Part shown: positions 8,140 through 16,782 of the stretch, one piece after another
How positions within the stretch are numbered: position 1 is the first letter of the stretch
How the letters are laid out: the number at the start of each line of letters is the position of its first letter
Program-made: the position numbers and the translations under genes
Assembly: GCA_963629305.1 (NCBI GenBank)
Contig: CAVGIJ010000004.1
Coordinates: forward strand, 1-64,000
DNA length: 64,000 bases
Origin: UBA1227 sp963629305
GTDB lineage: Bacteria > Bacillota > Clostridia > Oscillospirales > Acutalibacteraceae
Direction of reading: 5' to 3'
Notes under the pieces: model-generated
The model's database searches: none
Told to the model about the DNA's origin: nothing
Seen by the model: the letters and a program-made list of their open reading frames with translations, nothing else

Positions 8140-8871
8140 TTATTGTTCGTCAACTTCCATTGCATTGGCGTAGACCTTTTGCAGGAATTCATCCGTGAAG
8201 TGTTCATCCATAAAGACGTCTATTTTGCTGCTTGCGGGGATTCCGTCATGGCGCTGATTGTAGCGATTTACCGCTTCGGCGGAAAGCACGATATCTACAA
8301 GCATAAATAGGAAAAGAATCCAGAAGATAATTTTTCCGGGGCGTATGGGTATCTTGTGGATGAATTTTATAAAACTCGGATATATGAGTTTACACCATAC
8401 AAGTCCGAGAAGTCCCCAAAACAGAGAATAGAGGAAGCACACGCGCCCGTTTATGTTCAGCGGCATTTGGCTGTAGTCCCATGAAACATGGCCGAAAACG
8501 ATTTCCTCGCCAAGGGATGATATGTACTCTGAAACAGTGCCCCAAAACCATGATTTTATGAATATATACCACCAAGGTCTGTCAATGTCTTTGTGAAGGA
8601 TGTAGGAAAGTACAATTCCTCCAAGCCCATATGCAAGACCGAACGGCCCGAAAACAAGTGACTGACGGCTTTCCCAGTATCCGTGCTTTAGGAAACACCA
8701 TACCATTTCCACACAATAGCCTATTACGTTACATATCATGAAGATATAGAATACTTCGTACCCGCTCAAATGGTTGTCGTCGTTTATTTCAAAAAATCTG
8801 TCATCGAAATTGTGAAGTTTTTCTTTTGCCGAAAGTTTTGTTTCTTTTTGGATGCTTTTTTCCTTTGACAT
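8140..8871 (-). CDS. CmpB-like membrane protein (putative ABC-transporter type IV family)
   Basis: The 243-residue product has a hydrophilic N-terminus of about 40 residues and then about five or six hydrophobic segments. The conserved stretch with FGPFGLAYGLGG, HVSWDYS and NGRVCFLYSLFWGLLGL is characteristic of the PF06541 family, annotated as putative ABC-transporter type IV. No ATPase gene is nearby, so transport is not shown. It converges on the small RNA. Upstream lies an MBL hydrolase on the same strand 48 bases away, possibly one transcript. Confidence 0.75.
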   Translation of the reverse strand: MSKEKSIQKETKLSAKEKLHNFDDRFFEINDDNHLSGYEVFYIFMICNVIGYCVEMVWCFLKHGYWESRQSLVFGPFGLAYGLGGIVLSYILHKDIDRPWWYIFIKSWFWGTVSEYISSLGEEIVFGHVSWDYSQMPLNINGRVCFLYSLFWGLLGLVWCKLIYPSFIKFIHKIPIRPGKIIFWILFLFMLVDIVLSAEAVNRYNQRHDGIPASSKIDVFMDEHFTDEFLQKVYANAMEVDEQ

Positions 8872-8919
8872 TTTATACCCACTTCCGTTAAAGGCTGTTT
8901 TTAAAAATATGTGTGAAAA

Positions 8920-9753
8920 TCAATCACACTGATGCTCAAAATAGAAGCATGTGAACATAAGGTGTTTAAGTGACGGTCTCATTCCAATGCAGAGTTTGCT
9001 CGGAGCACCCGGGATGTCGAATTTTACAACAGCCTTTTCAGGTGTGAGTTTGTCTACCCAGTTTGCATAGTCCTTGATAAAACTTATTCTGTTCGGGAAA
9101 GGAACGTGTGAGCCGTAGAGCTTTTTGTAACCGGATTTTTTAACGTCACCGTAATAACTTCTGGCAGTGTTTGCATATGTGTGAAGAGTGCAACCGGGGT
9201 TTGTGAACATCCATGTACCCATGTTGCATGCGTCACCGGCATATATCGTCTTTTGCTTTTGGTCGAGAAGCGTTATGGAACCGGGCGTATGTCCGGGGAA
9301 ATCTTTTACAACAAGCGTTCTGTCTCCGAGGTCGATTTTTTCGCCGTCGTGAAGCGGGATATATTTTGTTCTGCCCTTTTTCGTATGAAGTGCTTTTTTG
9401 ATAATCGGTTTAAGAAGCTTTGCCTTTGGATATTTTTCATAAACCGCGGACTCAATGTCGTCAACAAGCTTGAAATAAACATCGTTTGTCGTAAATGTGG
9501 GAACATCCTTTTCTCCGATGAAAACTTTGTCCCACTTGTGATTTCCGTTTGAATGATCCGGGTGGAAGTGCGAGTTTACAACCATGATTTCCTTATTTGT
9601 TTTGCTCTTTACAAATCTTTTGAGGTTGAAGAAATCCATACCGGTGTCCATAAGAAGCACTTTTTTCTTTCCCTCAAAGAGAAACTCGGAAACCATGTAC
9701 TCATTTATGTTAGAAGTACCTTTTCCGATTTTTTTGTACTGATAAAATCCCAT
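8920..9753 (-). CDS. MBL-fold metallo-hydrolase
   Basis: The 277-residue product has the metallo-beta-lactamase metal site NSHFHPDHSNG near residue 82, an Asp in GDACNMG near residue 175 and a Gly/His segment FPGHTPGS near residue 155. The substrate is unknown; the family includes hydrolases and glyoxalase II-like enzymes. No signal peptide, so cytoplasmic. AGGAGG lies upstream of the ATG. Confidence 0.85.
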   Translation of the reverse strand: MGFYQYKKIGKGTSNINEYMVSEFLFEGKKKVLLMDTGMDFFNLKRFVKSKTNKEIMVVNSHFHPDHSNGNHKWDKVFIGEKDVPTFTTNDVYFKLVDDIESAVYEKYPKAKLLKPIIKKALHTKKGRTKYIPLHDGEKIDLGDRTLVVKDFPGHTPGSITLLDQKQKTIYAGDACNMGTWMFTNPGCTLHTYANTARSYYGDVKKSGYKKLYGSHVPFPNRISFIKDYANWVDKLTPEKAVVKFDIPGAPSKLCIGMRPSLKHLMFTCFYFEHQCD

Positions 9754-9859
9754 TTTGAAAAATCCTCCTGTTTTATTTTACGTGCAAAATGAACTGGTAT
9801 CATTGTATCATATTTGTTATAATGTTCACAATAGATATATTGAGAAGGCGTGAAAAATA

Positions 9860-10294
9860 ATGAAAATACTTGTTATAAACGGACCGAATCTCAACATGCT
9901 CGGAGTGCGTGAGCCAAAGGTTTACGGAACGGATACGTATGACGATCTTGTTGAGTATATTCGGAAATACTGCAGTGCAAAGGACATCGAGGTTGAATTC
10001 TTCCAATCGAATCACGAAGGTGACCTTGTGGATAAAATTCAGGCTGCATATGACAAAACGGACGGTATAATCATCAATCCCGGTGCGTATACACACACAA
10101 GCGTAGCAATCCTTGACGCTTTAAAGGCGGTTTCGATTCCGGCTGTTGAGGTACACATCTCGGATATTGATGAGCGAGAGGAATTCAGACGTGTTTCATA
10201 TATATCGGCCGCGTGTTTCGCAACTATAAAGGGTCATGGCTTTAAAGGCTATACTGAGGCTATAGACCTTTTTGTCGATGAGTATAAACAGTGA
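9860..10294 (+). CDS. aroQ: Type II 3-dehydroquinate dehydratase
   Basis: The 144-residue enzyme removes water from 3-dehydroquinate in the shikimate pathway. Visible motifs are INGPNLNMLGVREP, the catalytic Tyr in VYGTDTYDDL, FQSNHEGDLVD, INPGAYTHTSVAILDA and EVHISDIDEREEFRR. Length equals the family norm. It is monocistronic: a terminator follows at 10311. A TATAAT at 9818-9823 may be its -10 element; the -35 is weak. Confidence 0.95.
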   Translation: MKILVINGPNLNMLGVREPKVYGTDTYDDLVEYIRKYCSAKDIEVEFFQSNHEGDLVDKIQAAYDKTDGIIINPGAYTHTSVAILDALKAVSIPAVEVHISDIDEREEFRRVSYISAACFATIKGHGFKGYTEAIDLFVDEYKQ

Positions 10295-10310
10295 CAACAA
10301 TATCAGCACA

Positions 10311-10368
10311 AAACTCTCCCCTTGGGACTTCATCTTAAGTGACCCCAAAAGGAGAGTTTCTTTGTTTT
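10311..10368 (+). terminator. Terminator after aroQ, shared with the converging lipase
   Basis: AAACTCTCC (10311-10319) pairs with GGAGAGTTT (10351-10359), with further pairing inside, followed by a T-rich tail. Confidence 0.75.
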
Positions 10369-10376
10369 GCTTTATC

Positions 10377-11585
10377 TTATTTTACGTCCGGAAGTTCTCC
10401 GAAGCTCTTTACCATGTCTAGGTAGTAAAGCTTGTAAACGGAACGGTCCTCAAGCATGCCCATCCATGAGAAGTGATCCTTGTACTCAACCGGCATGTTA
10501 TACCATACACCCGGTTCAATCTTTTTGTCCGGCTCCCATGTGTCTGCCGGTTTCCCGATAGGTGCGTCTTGTGCGGGTACATTTACAGCACCGTCATTTG
10601 CGTACCATGTGGAATCAACTCCGTATTTTCTTTTGAGTGTCGGGGAGTTGTAAACACCTGTGAGAAGAGCGCCGATATGTGCAATCGGGAAACTCTTAAG
10701 ATCCATAAGCTGGAACTTTGTGCCGAACACTTCGTGAGAACGGCATGCACGTCTTGCAAAGTAGTACATAGACGGCGATGTAACATAATTTTTATTGCAC
10801 TCTGCCCAGTGCTCTACAGTCATCTCATCCATGATGTTGTCGGCACCAAGGCTGTTTATGTGATTTACAACATCCTTTTTTGCACGCGGGCTCATAAGCT
10901 TGGTGGTGCCAAGGTCGCGCGGGTTGTTTGAAAGACCCCACTGATCCATGTACATATCCCATACCTTCTGAACCTTTGACTCACCGATCATGGTTGTTGC
11001 ACCGTAGAGGAGCCAATTTACAGCTTTGTCAACGTGAAGTGCTTTTGCGGCACTTGCAAGAGTAGTGCCGTTGTTGGTTCCGGAGAGCGTTGTTGCGGTG
11101 TGAACCATATGGCCGTGTCCGCCTTTGAAGAACGGTGAAAGGTCATCAGACGGTGTTCCGTTTCTCTCTTCCTCCGAGCCTTGCTCCATAAGAGATGTAA
11201 ATGCTATAACGGTAGGACCGCCGAATGAATGTCCGATGATATTTATTTTTTCGTGGCCCTTGCCTGTTCCCCAGTCGGGAATAAGTCCGGGATATGTACG
11301 TCCGAAACGTGCGTGTCCGTATTTCTCGGAATGAACTTTTCCGTAATCAACGGTTCCGCCGTTGATTATAGCCCAAAGCTCACACGCACGGTCCCATGAG
11401 GTTGTCCACGGTCCAAGGGCCGGAGAATAGCTTTCATAACCGAGCTCTGTGAGGTACTTATCAATACCTTTGTTTCCTATAGCGCCGAATCCTCCGAAGT
11501 ATGGGAGAATTTTGTTTAAAAGATCACCTTCACCCCATCCGAAAAATCCGTGTACAAAAATGTTTGGGTAGTTGTTGTTTGCCAT
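10377..11585 (-). CDS. Triacylglycerol lipase, family I.5-like
   Basis: An alpha/beta hydrolase of 402 residues that resembles the large Geobacillus/Staphylococcus lipases: N-terminal NIFVHGFFGWGEG (oxyanion region), nucleophile Ser in GHSFGGPT, an acid in NDGAVNVPAQDAP and a His in YKDHFSWMG. It hydrolyses long-chain esters in characterised relatives. Those are secreted, yet this protein starts MANNNYPNIFVHG with no signal peptide. GAGGAGGAGAT precedes the ATG at optimal distance, so the start looks right. Cytoplasmic location or non-classical export is inferred. Confidence 0.85.
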   Translation of the reverse strand: MANNNYPNIFVHGFFGWGEGDLLNKILPYFGGFGAIGNKGIDKYLTELGYESYSPALGPWTTSWDRACELWAIINGGTVDYGKVHSEKYGHARFGRTYPGLIPDWGTGKGHEKINIIGHSFGGPTVIAFTSLMEQGSEEERNGTPSDDLSPFFKGGHGHMVHTATTLSGTNNGTTLASAAKALHVDKAVNWLLYGATTMIGESKVQKVWDMYMDQWGLSNNPRDLGTTKLMSPRAKKDVVNHINSLGADNIMDEMTVEHWAECNKNYVTSPSMYYFARRACRSHEVFGTKFQLMDLKSFPIAHIGALLTGVYNSPTLKRKYGVDSTWYANDGAVNVPAQDAPIGKPADTWEPDKKIEPGVWYNMPVEYKDHFSWMGMLEDRSVYKLYYLDMVKSFGELPDVK

Positions 11586-11623
11586 ATTATCTCCTCCTCA
11601 AGAGATTTATTAATCCGATAAAT

Positions 11624-11652
11624 ATTATACGAATCATTACATTTGTTGTAAA
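11624..11652 (-). promoter_or_regulatory. Lipase promoter
   Basis: On the minus strand, TTTACA (11652-11647) and TATAAT (11629-11624) with a 17-base spacer. Its -35 overlaps the -35 of the divergent glycosyltransferase promoter. Confidence 0.6.
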
Positions 11653-11674
11653 TATCATATTTATGTGATAAAAT
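11646..11674 (+). promoter_or_regulatory. Promoter of the glycosyltransferase/teichoic acid operon
   Basis: TTGTAA at 11646-11651 and TAAAAT at 11669-11674 with a 17-base spacer, about 37 bases before the TTG start of the first glycosyltransferase. Confidence 0.5.
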
Positions 11675-11710
11675 ATTGAGTACTTTGTTAACGGACAATG
11701 AGGTGAAAGC

Positions 11711-12415
11711 TTGAAGGTTTCGGTTGCACTTGCCGCGTATAACGGTGAAAAATACATTGAAGAACAGCTGGGCTCCATACTGAGACAGCTGCGCTCCGAT
11801 GATGAGGTTATAGTGTCCGACGACAATCCCGGCGGAGAAACAGAGCGTATTGTGCGGACAATGGCCGTGTCTGACAGCAGGATACATTACTTTGAAGGTC
11901 CCGGAAAAGGCGTCATAAAGAACTTTGAATACGCCATTTCAAAAACAACCGGAGACATAATTTTTCTCTCTGATCAGGACGATGTATGGATGCCCGACAA
12001 GGTTCGTGCCATAACCCGTGAGATGAAAGACGGGGCGGTTCTCGTGCTTCACAATGCATCTGTAACCGATGAAAATCTGGTCATTACGGAAAAGTCCTTT
12101 TTTGAAAAGCACGGCTCAAGGAAGGGATACTTTTCGAACGTAATGAAAAATTCGTATATGGGTTGTTGTATGGCATTTGACTCGTGTCTCAAAGAAGAGA
12201 TTCTGCCCTTCCCGGATGGACTTCCCATGCATGACCAGTATATTGGTCTCACTGCCGAAAAATACGCGAAACGAAACGGCAGACGAGTTGTATTTTTAAA
12301 TACACCGTACATTTATTACAGGCAGCACGGTGACAATGTAACCGGGGGACAAACAAAATTGAGTGATAAAATACGCTGGCGTTGCAGTATAATTATAAAA
12401 ACACTCTTTAAATAA
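11711..12415 (+). CDS. Glycosyltransferase family 2
   Basis: A 234-residue GT-A fold enzyme starting at TTG with AGGTGAAAG just upstream; an ATG before it runs into a stop after two codons. KVSVALAAYNGEKYIEEQL is the nucleotide-binding start, SDDNPGG the first acidic site and FLSDQDDVWMPDKV the DxD metal site; this last form is typical of rhamnosyltransferase-like GT2 enzymes. No transmembrane segment. First gene of an operon that continues with another GT2 and CDP-ribitol genes, so it likely builds a linkage unit or side chain. Confidence 0.85.
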   Translation: MKVSVALAAYNGEKYIEEQLGSILRQLRSDDEVIVSDDNPGGETERIVRTMAVSDSRIHYFEGPGKGVIKNFEYAISKTTGDIIFLSDQDDVWMPDKVRAITREMKDGAVLVLHNASVTDENLVITEKSFFEKHGSRKGYFSNVMKNSYMGCCMAFDSCLKEEILPFPDGLPMHDQYIGLTAEKYAKRNGRRVVFLNTPYIYYRQHGDNVTGGQTKLSDKIRWRCSIIIKTLFK

Positions 12416-12458
12416 ACGGCTCGTCCGTTTGTTTGATGAATCAGAAGGAGCCTTGATT

Positions 12459-13271
12459 TTGGATAAAATAAAAGTTTCGGCGTGCATTGTAACATTTAAC
12501 AATGTAAAATACATTGAAAAAGCGGCAGGCACTCTTCTTGACAGCGTAAAAAGTCCCGGTATTGATTTCAGACTTTATGTTGTTGATAACGGTTCAACGG
12601 ACGGAACTGTTGAACTTCTTAAAGATAAATTTGAAAAAAATCCTGTATACAGCGGAAAGTTCTTCCTCATGGAAAGAGGTAAAAATATCGGATTCGGCGC
12701 GGCGCATAACAAAATGCTCGGTGTGATGGAGTCGGATTTTCCGTCGGATTACCACTGCGTGATCAATCCGGATGTTGTTATAGAGGACGACATAATTGAA
12801 AAAATGGTAACGTTTATGGAAAATCCGAAAAATGCGGATGTGATCCAGCTTTCACCGCGTATATGTTTTCCGGACGGACGTGACCAGATTCTCGGAAAGC
12901 GCACACCGCATTTTATCTATCTTCTGTCGAGCCGTTTGCGCCGCAAAGATGAGCCGTCAAGGCTTCTTCGGTGGTATGCAATGCTTGATGAGGACTACAC
13001 AAAGCCGTTCCCGATAAAAAATGCAACGGGATGCTTTATGTTCTTCAGAACATCGGCTTTCAGAGAAGTAAGCGGATTTGATGAACGCTACTTTATGTAT
13101 TTTGAGGATTGCGACATAACTCGTGAGATGAACAGGCGCGGAAAGGTCCTGTTCTTTCCTGATGCAATTGTATATCATGTGTGGGCGCGCGACTCAAAAA
13201 GGAATTTCAAACTTAAAAAGATACACATAGAATCAATGATTAAGTTCTATCTCAAATGGAGGATTTTTTAA
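12459..13271 (+). CDS. Glycosyltransferase family 2
   Basis: A 270-residue GT2 enzyme with ACIVTFNNVKYIEKA at the start, VVDNGSTDGT, an INPDVVI metal site and GFDERYFMYFEDCDITRE near residue 205. The last motif is typical of rhamnosyl/galactofuranosyl GT2 enzymes of wall polysaccharides. GAAGGAG at 12444-12450 sits eight bases before TTG 12459; a TTG at 12453 is too close and the one at 12429 has no ribosome site. It abuts the cytidylyltransferase gene directly. Confidence 0.83.
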   Translation: MDKIKVSACIVTFNNVKYIEKAAGTLLDSVKSPGIDFRLYVVDNGSTDGTVELLKDKFEKNPVYSGKFFLMERGKNIGFGAAHNKMLGVMESDFPSDYHCVINPDVVIEDDIIEKMVTFMENPKNADVIQLSPRICFPDGRDQILGKRTPHFIYLLSSRLRRKDEPSRLLRWYAMLDEDYTKPFPIKNATGCFMFFRTSAFREVSGFDERYFMYFEDCDITREMNRRGKVLFFPDAIVYHVWARDSKRNFKLKKIHIESMIKFYLKWRIF

Positions 13272-13985
13272 ATGAATTTTGCAGTAGTATTAGCAGGCGG
13301 AATAGGCTCCAGAATGGGCAATTCGGACACCCCGAAGCAGTATCTCATGCTTGGCAAACAGCCTATAATTATTCATACCATAGAGAAGTTTTTCGTAAAT
13401 GCTCAGTTTGAACATATTATAGTTTTAACACCGGAATCATGGGTTGCGCATACTGCAAACATGATAAAGAAAACAATGGGTGAGACAGACAGGGTAACAG
13501 TTATCGCCGGCGGGTCTACACGCAACGAGACTCTTAACAATGCGATTAAATTCATAGATGAAAAATACGGACTCGATGATGACACCATAATAGTCACGCA
13601 TGACGCTGTACGCCCGTTTGTAACTCACAGAATTATTGAGGAAAATATCGAAGCTGCAAAGAAATACGGTGCTTGTGATACCGTTGTTCCCGCTACCGAT
13701 ACAATAGTTGAAAGTCTTGACGGCGAGATAATAAGTCAGATTCCGAATCGTGCAACACTTTTCCAGGGACAGACACCGCAGAGCTTCAAGGCAAAGAAAC
13801 TCAAAGAACTTTACGACAGCCTTACGGATGAGGAAAAATCAATTCTCACGGATGCTTGTAAGATATTTGCCATGAAAGGTGAGCCTGTTCATCTTGTTGA
13901 AGGTGAAGTCTCAAACATGAAGATTACATATCCTTTTGACCTTAAGGTTGCAGCAACAATGCTGGAAGGGGAACTCGATAAATGA
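13272..13985 (+). CDS. tarI: Ribitol-5-phosphate cytidylyltransferase (TarI/IspD family)
   Basis: The 237-residue nucleotidyltransferase has VVLAGGIGSRMGNSDTPKQYL (CTP-binding loop), AGGSTRNETL, THDAVRPFV and the C-terminal lobe KITYPFDLKVA. IspD and TarI share this fold and sequence. The next gene is a TarJ-type dehydrogenase overlapping by four bases, and a polyol-phosphate polymerase follows, so TarI (CDP-ribitol synthesis) is the better call than IspD. Double use in isoprenoid synthesis cannot be excluded, because no other ispD is visible in this window. Confidence 0.8.
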   Translation: MNFAVVLAGGIGSRMGNSDTPKQYLMLGKQPIIIHTIEKFFVNAQFEHIIVLTPESWVAHTANMIKKTMGETDRVTVIAGGSTRNETLNNAIKFIDEKYGLDDDTIIVTHDAVRPFVTHRIIEENIEAAKKYGACDTVVPATDTIVESLDGEIISQIPNRATLFQGQTPQSFKAKKLKELYDSLTDEEKSILTDACKIFAMKGEPVHLVEGEVSNMKITYPFDLKVAATMLEGELDK

Positions 13986-15007
13986 TTAATTCCATATATC
14001 AGCTTACGGCGCCGCGCATGATTGAGGTTACGTATGACGAGATAGATATTGCGAAGCCCGGTGTCATAGTAAGACCGTCGCACCTCTCCATATGTAAAGC
14101 CGACCAACGTTATTATCAGGGCGCAAGATCAAAGGCTGTACTGAAAAAGAAACTTCCCATGGCTTTAATCCATGAGTGTATGGCGGAAGTCGTTTACGAC
14201 AGGGACGGGTTGTTTAGGCCCGGCGACCGTGTTATAGCTATTCCGAATACGCCGACACAAAGCGATGACATAATTGCGGAAAACTACAGATTTTCGAGTA
14301 AGTTCCGCTCAAGCGGTTTTGACGGATTTTTACAGGACTATGTGCAAATGCCTGCGGACAGGCTTGTAAAACTTGATGACTCCGTAAATCCTGACGTTGC
14401 GGCGTTTACGGAGCTTATATCCGTTTCCATGCATGTTATCTCAAGATTCGACAAGATTGCTCATCAAAGAAGAAACTCGGTCGGAGTGTGGGGAGACGGA
14501 AATCTCGGATTTATAACCGCGGTTCTTCTTACAACTCTCTACCCGGACATGGAAGTATATGTTTTCGGCCGCAATCATGATAAGCTCTCGTATTTTTCAT
14601 TTGTACATGAGACCATGCACATTGATGACATACCAAGCGATCTGCTTCTTGATCACTGCTTTGAGTGCGTGGGAGGACCCGGTGCCGAGTTTGCAATAAA
14701 CCAGATGATTGACCATATCAATCCCGAGGGAACAATGGCTCTTACCGGTGTTTCGGAAAACAATGTTGCCATAAACACACGAATGATTCTCGAAAAAGGA
14801 CTTAGACTTTACGGTTCCTCACGCTCGGGCAGAGAGGACTTCGTAAAGACTGTTGATTTTCTCGCAAAGGAAAAAACATCTGCCGGGTACTTTGAAAACC
14901 TTATCGGCGATGTATTTGATGTTCGGAATATCCCGGACATACATAAGGCATTTGATGCCGACCTTAACCACCGCATAGGTAAAACGGTTCTTCACTGGAA
15001 TAAGTGA
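13982..15007 (+). CDS. tarJ: Ribitol-5-phosphate dehydrogenase-like alcohol dehydrogenase (TarJ)
   Basis: A 341-residue medium-chain dehydrogenase. SHLSICKADQRYYQG carries the Cys ligand, LIHECMAEVV the His/Glu of the zinc site, and VWGDGNLGFITAVLL the Rossmann loop. In TarJ, ribulose-5-phosphate is reduced to ribitol-5-phosphate with NADPH, and TarI then activates the product. The four-base overlap with the cytidylyltransferase supports this pairing, since TarI and TarJ form a complex in characterised species. Confidence 0.82.
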   Translation: MINSIYQLTAPRMIEVTYDEIDIAKPGVIVRPSHLSICKADQRYYQGARSKAVLKKKLPMALIHECMAEVVYDRDGLFRPGDRVIAIPNTPTQSDDIIAENYRFSSKFRSSGFDGFLQDYVQMPADRLVKLDDSVNPDVAAFTELISVSMHVISRFDKIAHQRRNSVGVWGDGNLGFITAVLLTTLYPDMEVYVFGRNHDKLSYFSFVHETMHIDDIPSDLLLDHCFECVGGPGAEFAINQMIDHINPEGTMALTGVSENNVAINTRMILEKGLRLYGSSRSGREDFVKTVDFLAKEKTSAGYFENLIGDVFDVRNIPDIHKAFDADLNHRIGKTVLHWNK

Positions 15008-15088
15008 CGAATGCACGGAAAACGAACTTGAGCAGAAAAATAAAAATCACCAAAAAGAGTTATATATAACAAAAAGGAGTGACGGAAA

Positions 15089-16252
15089 ATGAGTGTTAAA
15101 GATATTGCGTTTTCCGTATACTCCTTTTTCTTTAATCTCGGAGCAAGGTGCGGAATCAAGAAAGAGAGAATAGCACTTGTTTCCATGCACAATGCAAACT
15201 TCAAAGACGGACTCGGTGAAGTCTTAAAAGTACTTGATGAGGACTATGGCACTTATGAGATTTTGAAGATTGACCGTAAGGATATGTTCAAAAAAAGTAC
15301 TGCTTTGAAAGCACTTACCGCAGATGCCTTTCGTCTCGGGCGCAGTGCGTATATCTTTCTCAATGACAACTTTATGCCGCTCGCGAAGGCTCATCCCGCA
15401 AAGGAGACAAAGATAATTCAGCTTTGGCACGGTCAGGGAGCCTTTAAAAAGTTCGGATTGTCTATAAGACAACCCGAAAAAATTCGCGAGCGGGAAAGCG
15501 CGGCGAACGAACGGCTTTCGTATGTTGTTTGCTCATCAAAGGGCGTCGGCGGTATATACGCCGAAGCCTTTGGTGTTGATGAGCAAAAAATTATCACAAC
15601 AGGAACTCCGAATGAGGATTACTATTTTCATCCCGAAAGCCTCGCCCGTTCGCGCGCAAACGTATATGCAAGATATCCGCAACTTAAAGACAGGTTTGTA
15701 GTTTTGTACGCGCCGACTTTCCGAGACGATGCGGGAGACTTTGAAATATTCAGAAACTTTGACGCAAAAGAAGTTGAAGTCGCTCTTGATAAATGGCTTG
15801 ATTCTCTTGCAACGGCAGATTGCAATAAAGCGGACAAAAAATCAATTGTTGTTACAAGACTTCATCCGCAGATTCACGAGGCTTTGTCAGATAAAAAAGC
15901 GGGGGTAAACGCCACTGATTACGAGAGTATTAATGAACTTTGCCTTGTTGCGGACTTGCTTATAACTGACTACTCATCTGTCTGTATGGACTTTGCTCTT
16001 ACAGACAAACCGACAGTTTTTTATGCGTTTGATCTTGACTCGTATGAAGACACCCGTAGCTTCTATTTTGATTACATGTCATATGTTCCGGGCCCCGTTG
16101 CAAAAACAAGGGAGGAGCTTTTGAAAATTCTTGAAAACGGAGATTTTATATCAGCTGAAAATACTGATAAACTCAAAAAATTCAAGGCGTTTAATTTTGA
16201 CACACCGGATGGCACAGCAACAAAAAAGTTGCTCTCGTTTTTGGGATTGTGA
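15089..16252 (+). CDS. CDP-ribitol/CDP-glycerol polyolphosphotransferase (TagB/TarF/TarL family)
   Basis: The 387-residue product is a member of the CDP-glycerol glycerophosphotransferase family. Motifs seen are QLWHGQGAFKKFG (active-site His), TGTPNEDYYF, VLYAPTFRDD, RLHPQ and ITDYSSVCMDFAL (acidic/Ser cluster binding the CDP-polyol). Length fits a single-domain primase or short polymerase rather than the long TagF. With TarI/TarJ upstream it probably transfers ribitol-phosphate units to a lipid-linked wall polymer at the inner face of the membrane. AAAGGAGTGACGG lies before the ATG. Confidence 0.85.
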   Translation: MSVKDIAFSVYSFFFNLGARCGIKKERIALVSMHNANFKDGLGEVLKVLDEDYGTYEILKIDRKDMFKKSTALKALTADAFRLGRSAYIFLNDNFMPLAKAHPAKETKIIQLWHGQGAFKKFGLSIRQPEKIRERESAANERLSYVVCSSKGVGGIYAEAFGVDEQKIITTGTPNEDYYFHPESLARSRANVYARYPQLKDRFVVLYAPTFRDDAGDFEIFRNFDAKEVEVALDKWLDSLATADCNKADKKSIVVTRLHPQIHEALSDKKAGVNATDYESINELCLVADLLITDYSSVCMDFALTDKPTVFYAFDLDSYEDTRSFYFDYMSYVPGPVAKTREELLKILENGDFISAENTDKLKKFKAFNFDTPDGTATKKLLSFLGL

Positions 16253-16263
16253 TAATTATTAAA

Positions 16264-16307
16264 ATGAAAAATCAGGACTCATATGTTATGAATCCTGATT
16301 TTTTATT
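16264..16307 (+). terminator. Terminator of the teichoic acid operon
   Basis: AAAAATCAGGA and TCCTGATTTTT flank a 15-base loop, with A and T runs on both sides; it can serve hicB on the other strand too. Confidence 0.75.
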
Positions 16308-16315
16308 TTTTGAAA

Positions 16316-16705
16316 TCATATAATGCCGAGCTCTTTTTTTAAAGCGTTTTGAAGAACTTGTGAAAAATTGATATGTGCTTTTTCTGCTTCAAAACAGAGC
16401 CAGGATGGCAATGTGCAGTTTTTCTTCACTGTTTTAAGTTCGTTTTTACGTCTGTATTCGGTAAAGTCTACATCGACAAGGCTTGCTATTTCGTCATTTT
16501 TCGTTTTTATGTCTTTTATGTCCGATTGAATCGGTGGTTCAATTCCGTCATCCTCCATATCAATACCGACAAGTCCGATTGCATCACGCGCCATTTCAAG
16601 CGCCTCGGCAAGATTTTTACCTTGAGTATTTATCTGAAAATCCGGAATATACACGGTAAAACCATCTCTTGCCGGCGTCAGAATTACAGGATATGCTTTT
16701 TTCAT
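16316..16705 (-). CDS. HicB-family antitoxin, apparently orphan
   Basis: A 129-residue protein with the HicB N-terminal fold: KKAYPVILTPARDGFTVYIPDF, then GKNLAEALEMARDAIG. A C-terminal DNA-binding segment, CTLPSWLCFEAEKAHINFSQVLQNALKKEL, follows. It would repress transcription and block a HicA RNase. No hicA is visible on either side. The ATG at 16705 has no Shine-Dalgarno; instead a TTGACC/TATCAT promoter-like pair sits immediately upstream, so the native 5' end may have been lost. The frame stays open 77 codons further upstream, but that part has no HicB or HicA features. Confidence 0.75.
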   Translation of the reverse strand: MKKAYPVILTPARDGFTVYIPDFQINTQGKNLAEALEMARDAIGLVGIDMEDDGIEPPIQSDIKDIKTKNDEIASLVDVDFTEYRRKNELKTVKKNCTLPSWLCFEAEKAHINFSQVLQNALKKELGII

Positions 16706-16782
16706 AATGATAGCATTCTTATATGTAAGGTCAAGAGACCTGGAATGAATGGTCTTTAAAGGCACCGGCTTGGATTCTGTAT

